Below are positions 5,200 through 5,625 of a stretch of DNA of 5,625 nt, piece after piece (position 1 is the first letter of the stretch; every line of letters starts with the position of its first letter). The DNA comes from a bacterium (lineage in GTDB: Bacteria > JAMCPX01), in NCBI GenBank assembly GCA_021800575.1, contig JAJYYW010000114.1, forward strand, positions 1 through 5,625, written 5' to 3'. A program made the position numbers and the translations under genes. A model generated the notes under the pieces. It was not told the origin of the DNA, made no database searches, and worked only from the letters and a program-made list of their open reading frames with translations.

Positions 5200-5625
5200 A
5201 TGGAAAACAACAAACGATGTCCATTCCTGAAAATCCAGGTATGCGGCTACTGCTCCTTATTCCCTCTCAGGAAGATGATCCCTGTAGACCAGATGAAGAC
5301 CAAAAGCATGTGCTTGTCCGGAGACTACGCCCGGTGCAGTCAATATACCGATGTCAGTGCCCGCGAACAAAACAACGCACAAGTGGTGCAGGAAGAAAGC
5401 ATGCAGAGCGATATCAGAGGATTTATCGTCAGAAAAAATTATTTTTATCATTATGGACATACCTGGGTCCGCAGAGAGGCCGTGGGCAGCGTCCGTATCG
5501 GCATAGACGGGTTCGCCGGCAAACTGCTCAGCAACATCCAGCAGATGGAACTCATCGCACCGGCAAACACGATCAGCAGCGGTAAGGCATTCATGAAGAT
5601 CAGGTGCGGCGACAAAACGGGTATG
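5200..5625 (+). CDS. GcvH-like (lipoyl-domain-fold) protein with Cys-rich N-terminus (partial)
   Basis: The first 142 residues are seen; the 3' end lies outside the window. Residues 7-50 form a Cys-rich module: CPFLKIQVCGYC (C7, C15, C18), then MCLSGDYARC (C38, C46), likely binding a metal or Fe-S cluster. After a Gln/Glu-rich linker (about 51-70), residues 75-142 resemble glycine cleavage H protein: YHYGHTWV (83-90), then GSVRIGIDGFAGKLLSNIQQMEL (G96-L118), then GKAFMKIRCGDKTGM. In true GcvH the lipoylated lysine sits in ESVKA just after this point. The local alignment IRCGDKTG puts Asp138 at that site, with K139 one position later, so lipoylation is doubtful. It is therefore probably not the glycine cleavage carrier; a scaffold, sulfur-transfer or regulatory role is possible. 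No gcvT or gcvP is present in the window. It has a strong ribosome binding site and a sigma-54 promoter. Fold assignment is good; function is unknown. Confidence 0.85.
   Translation, partial: MENNKRCPFLKIQVCGYCSLFPLRKMIPVDQMKTKSMCLSGDYARCSQYTDVSAREQNNAQVVQEESMQSDIRGFIVRKNYFYHYGHTWVRREAVGSVRIGIDGFAGKLLSNIQQMELIAPANTISSGKAFMKIRCGDKTGM

Noticed and set aside
5166..5585. Plus-strand frame of 139 codons starting at 5166
   Set aside because: It overlaps the GcvH-like gene in another frame. Its start precedes the predicted transcription start, and the strong ribosome binding site serves the ATG at 5200.
5200..5625. Annotation as the true glycine cleavage H protein
   Set aside because: The extra Cys-rich head, the doubtful lipoyl lysine and the absence of other gcv genes in the window argue against it.

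Overview
The window looks like the chromosome of an anaerobic or respiratory Gram-negative bacterium. The c-type heme motifs in a sensor kinase, the NtrC-type sigma-54 regulator, the bacterial archaemetzincin and the Cys-rich GcvH-like protein together point to Nitrospirota (Thermodesulfovibrionia-like) or the Desulfobacterota / former Deltaproteobacteria. This is an inference from gene content. No rRNA, tRNA, IS element or CRISPR array is visible, and both ends of the window cut genes.

Layout. (1) Positions 1-520, minus strand: 5' part of an unrecognised soluble protein with four clustered cysteines; its 3' end is outside the window. (2) Positions 521-633: a short intergenic gap with two small palindromes and a plausible promoter for gene 1. 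(3) Positions 634-4955, minus strand: a tight four-gene operon, read from high to low coordinates. It encodes a membrane histidine kinase with two c-type heme attachment motifs in its periplasmic domain, an archaemetzincin-type zinc protease, an NtrC-family sigma-54-dependent response regulator, and TatC. The genes are separated by 7 nt, an 11-nt overlap and 6 nt. (4) Positions 4956-5199: an AT-rich divergent intergenic region with a good -24/-12 (sigma-54) promoter facing right and inverted repeats upstream of it. (5) Positions 5200-5625, plus strand: 5' part of a GcvH-like protein with a Cys-rich N-terminal module.

How the genes may work together (inference). The kinase would sense redox state or a ligand through periplasmic heme. 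It would phosphorylate the response regulator encoded two genes downstream, which would then activate the sigma-54 promoter at about 5155-5170 and so the GcvH-like gene and whatever follows it. The protease lies between the two signalling genes and is translationally coupled to them, so it may take part in or modulate the pathway. TatC at the operon end could supply export of folded cofactor proteins. The complete regulatory loop (sensor, regulator, promoter, target) inside one window is the most interesting aspect here.
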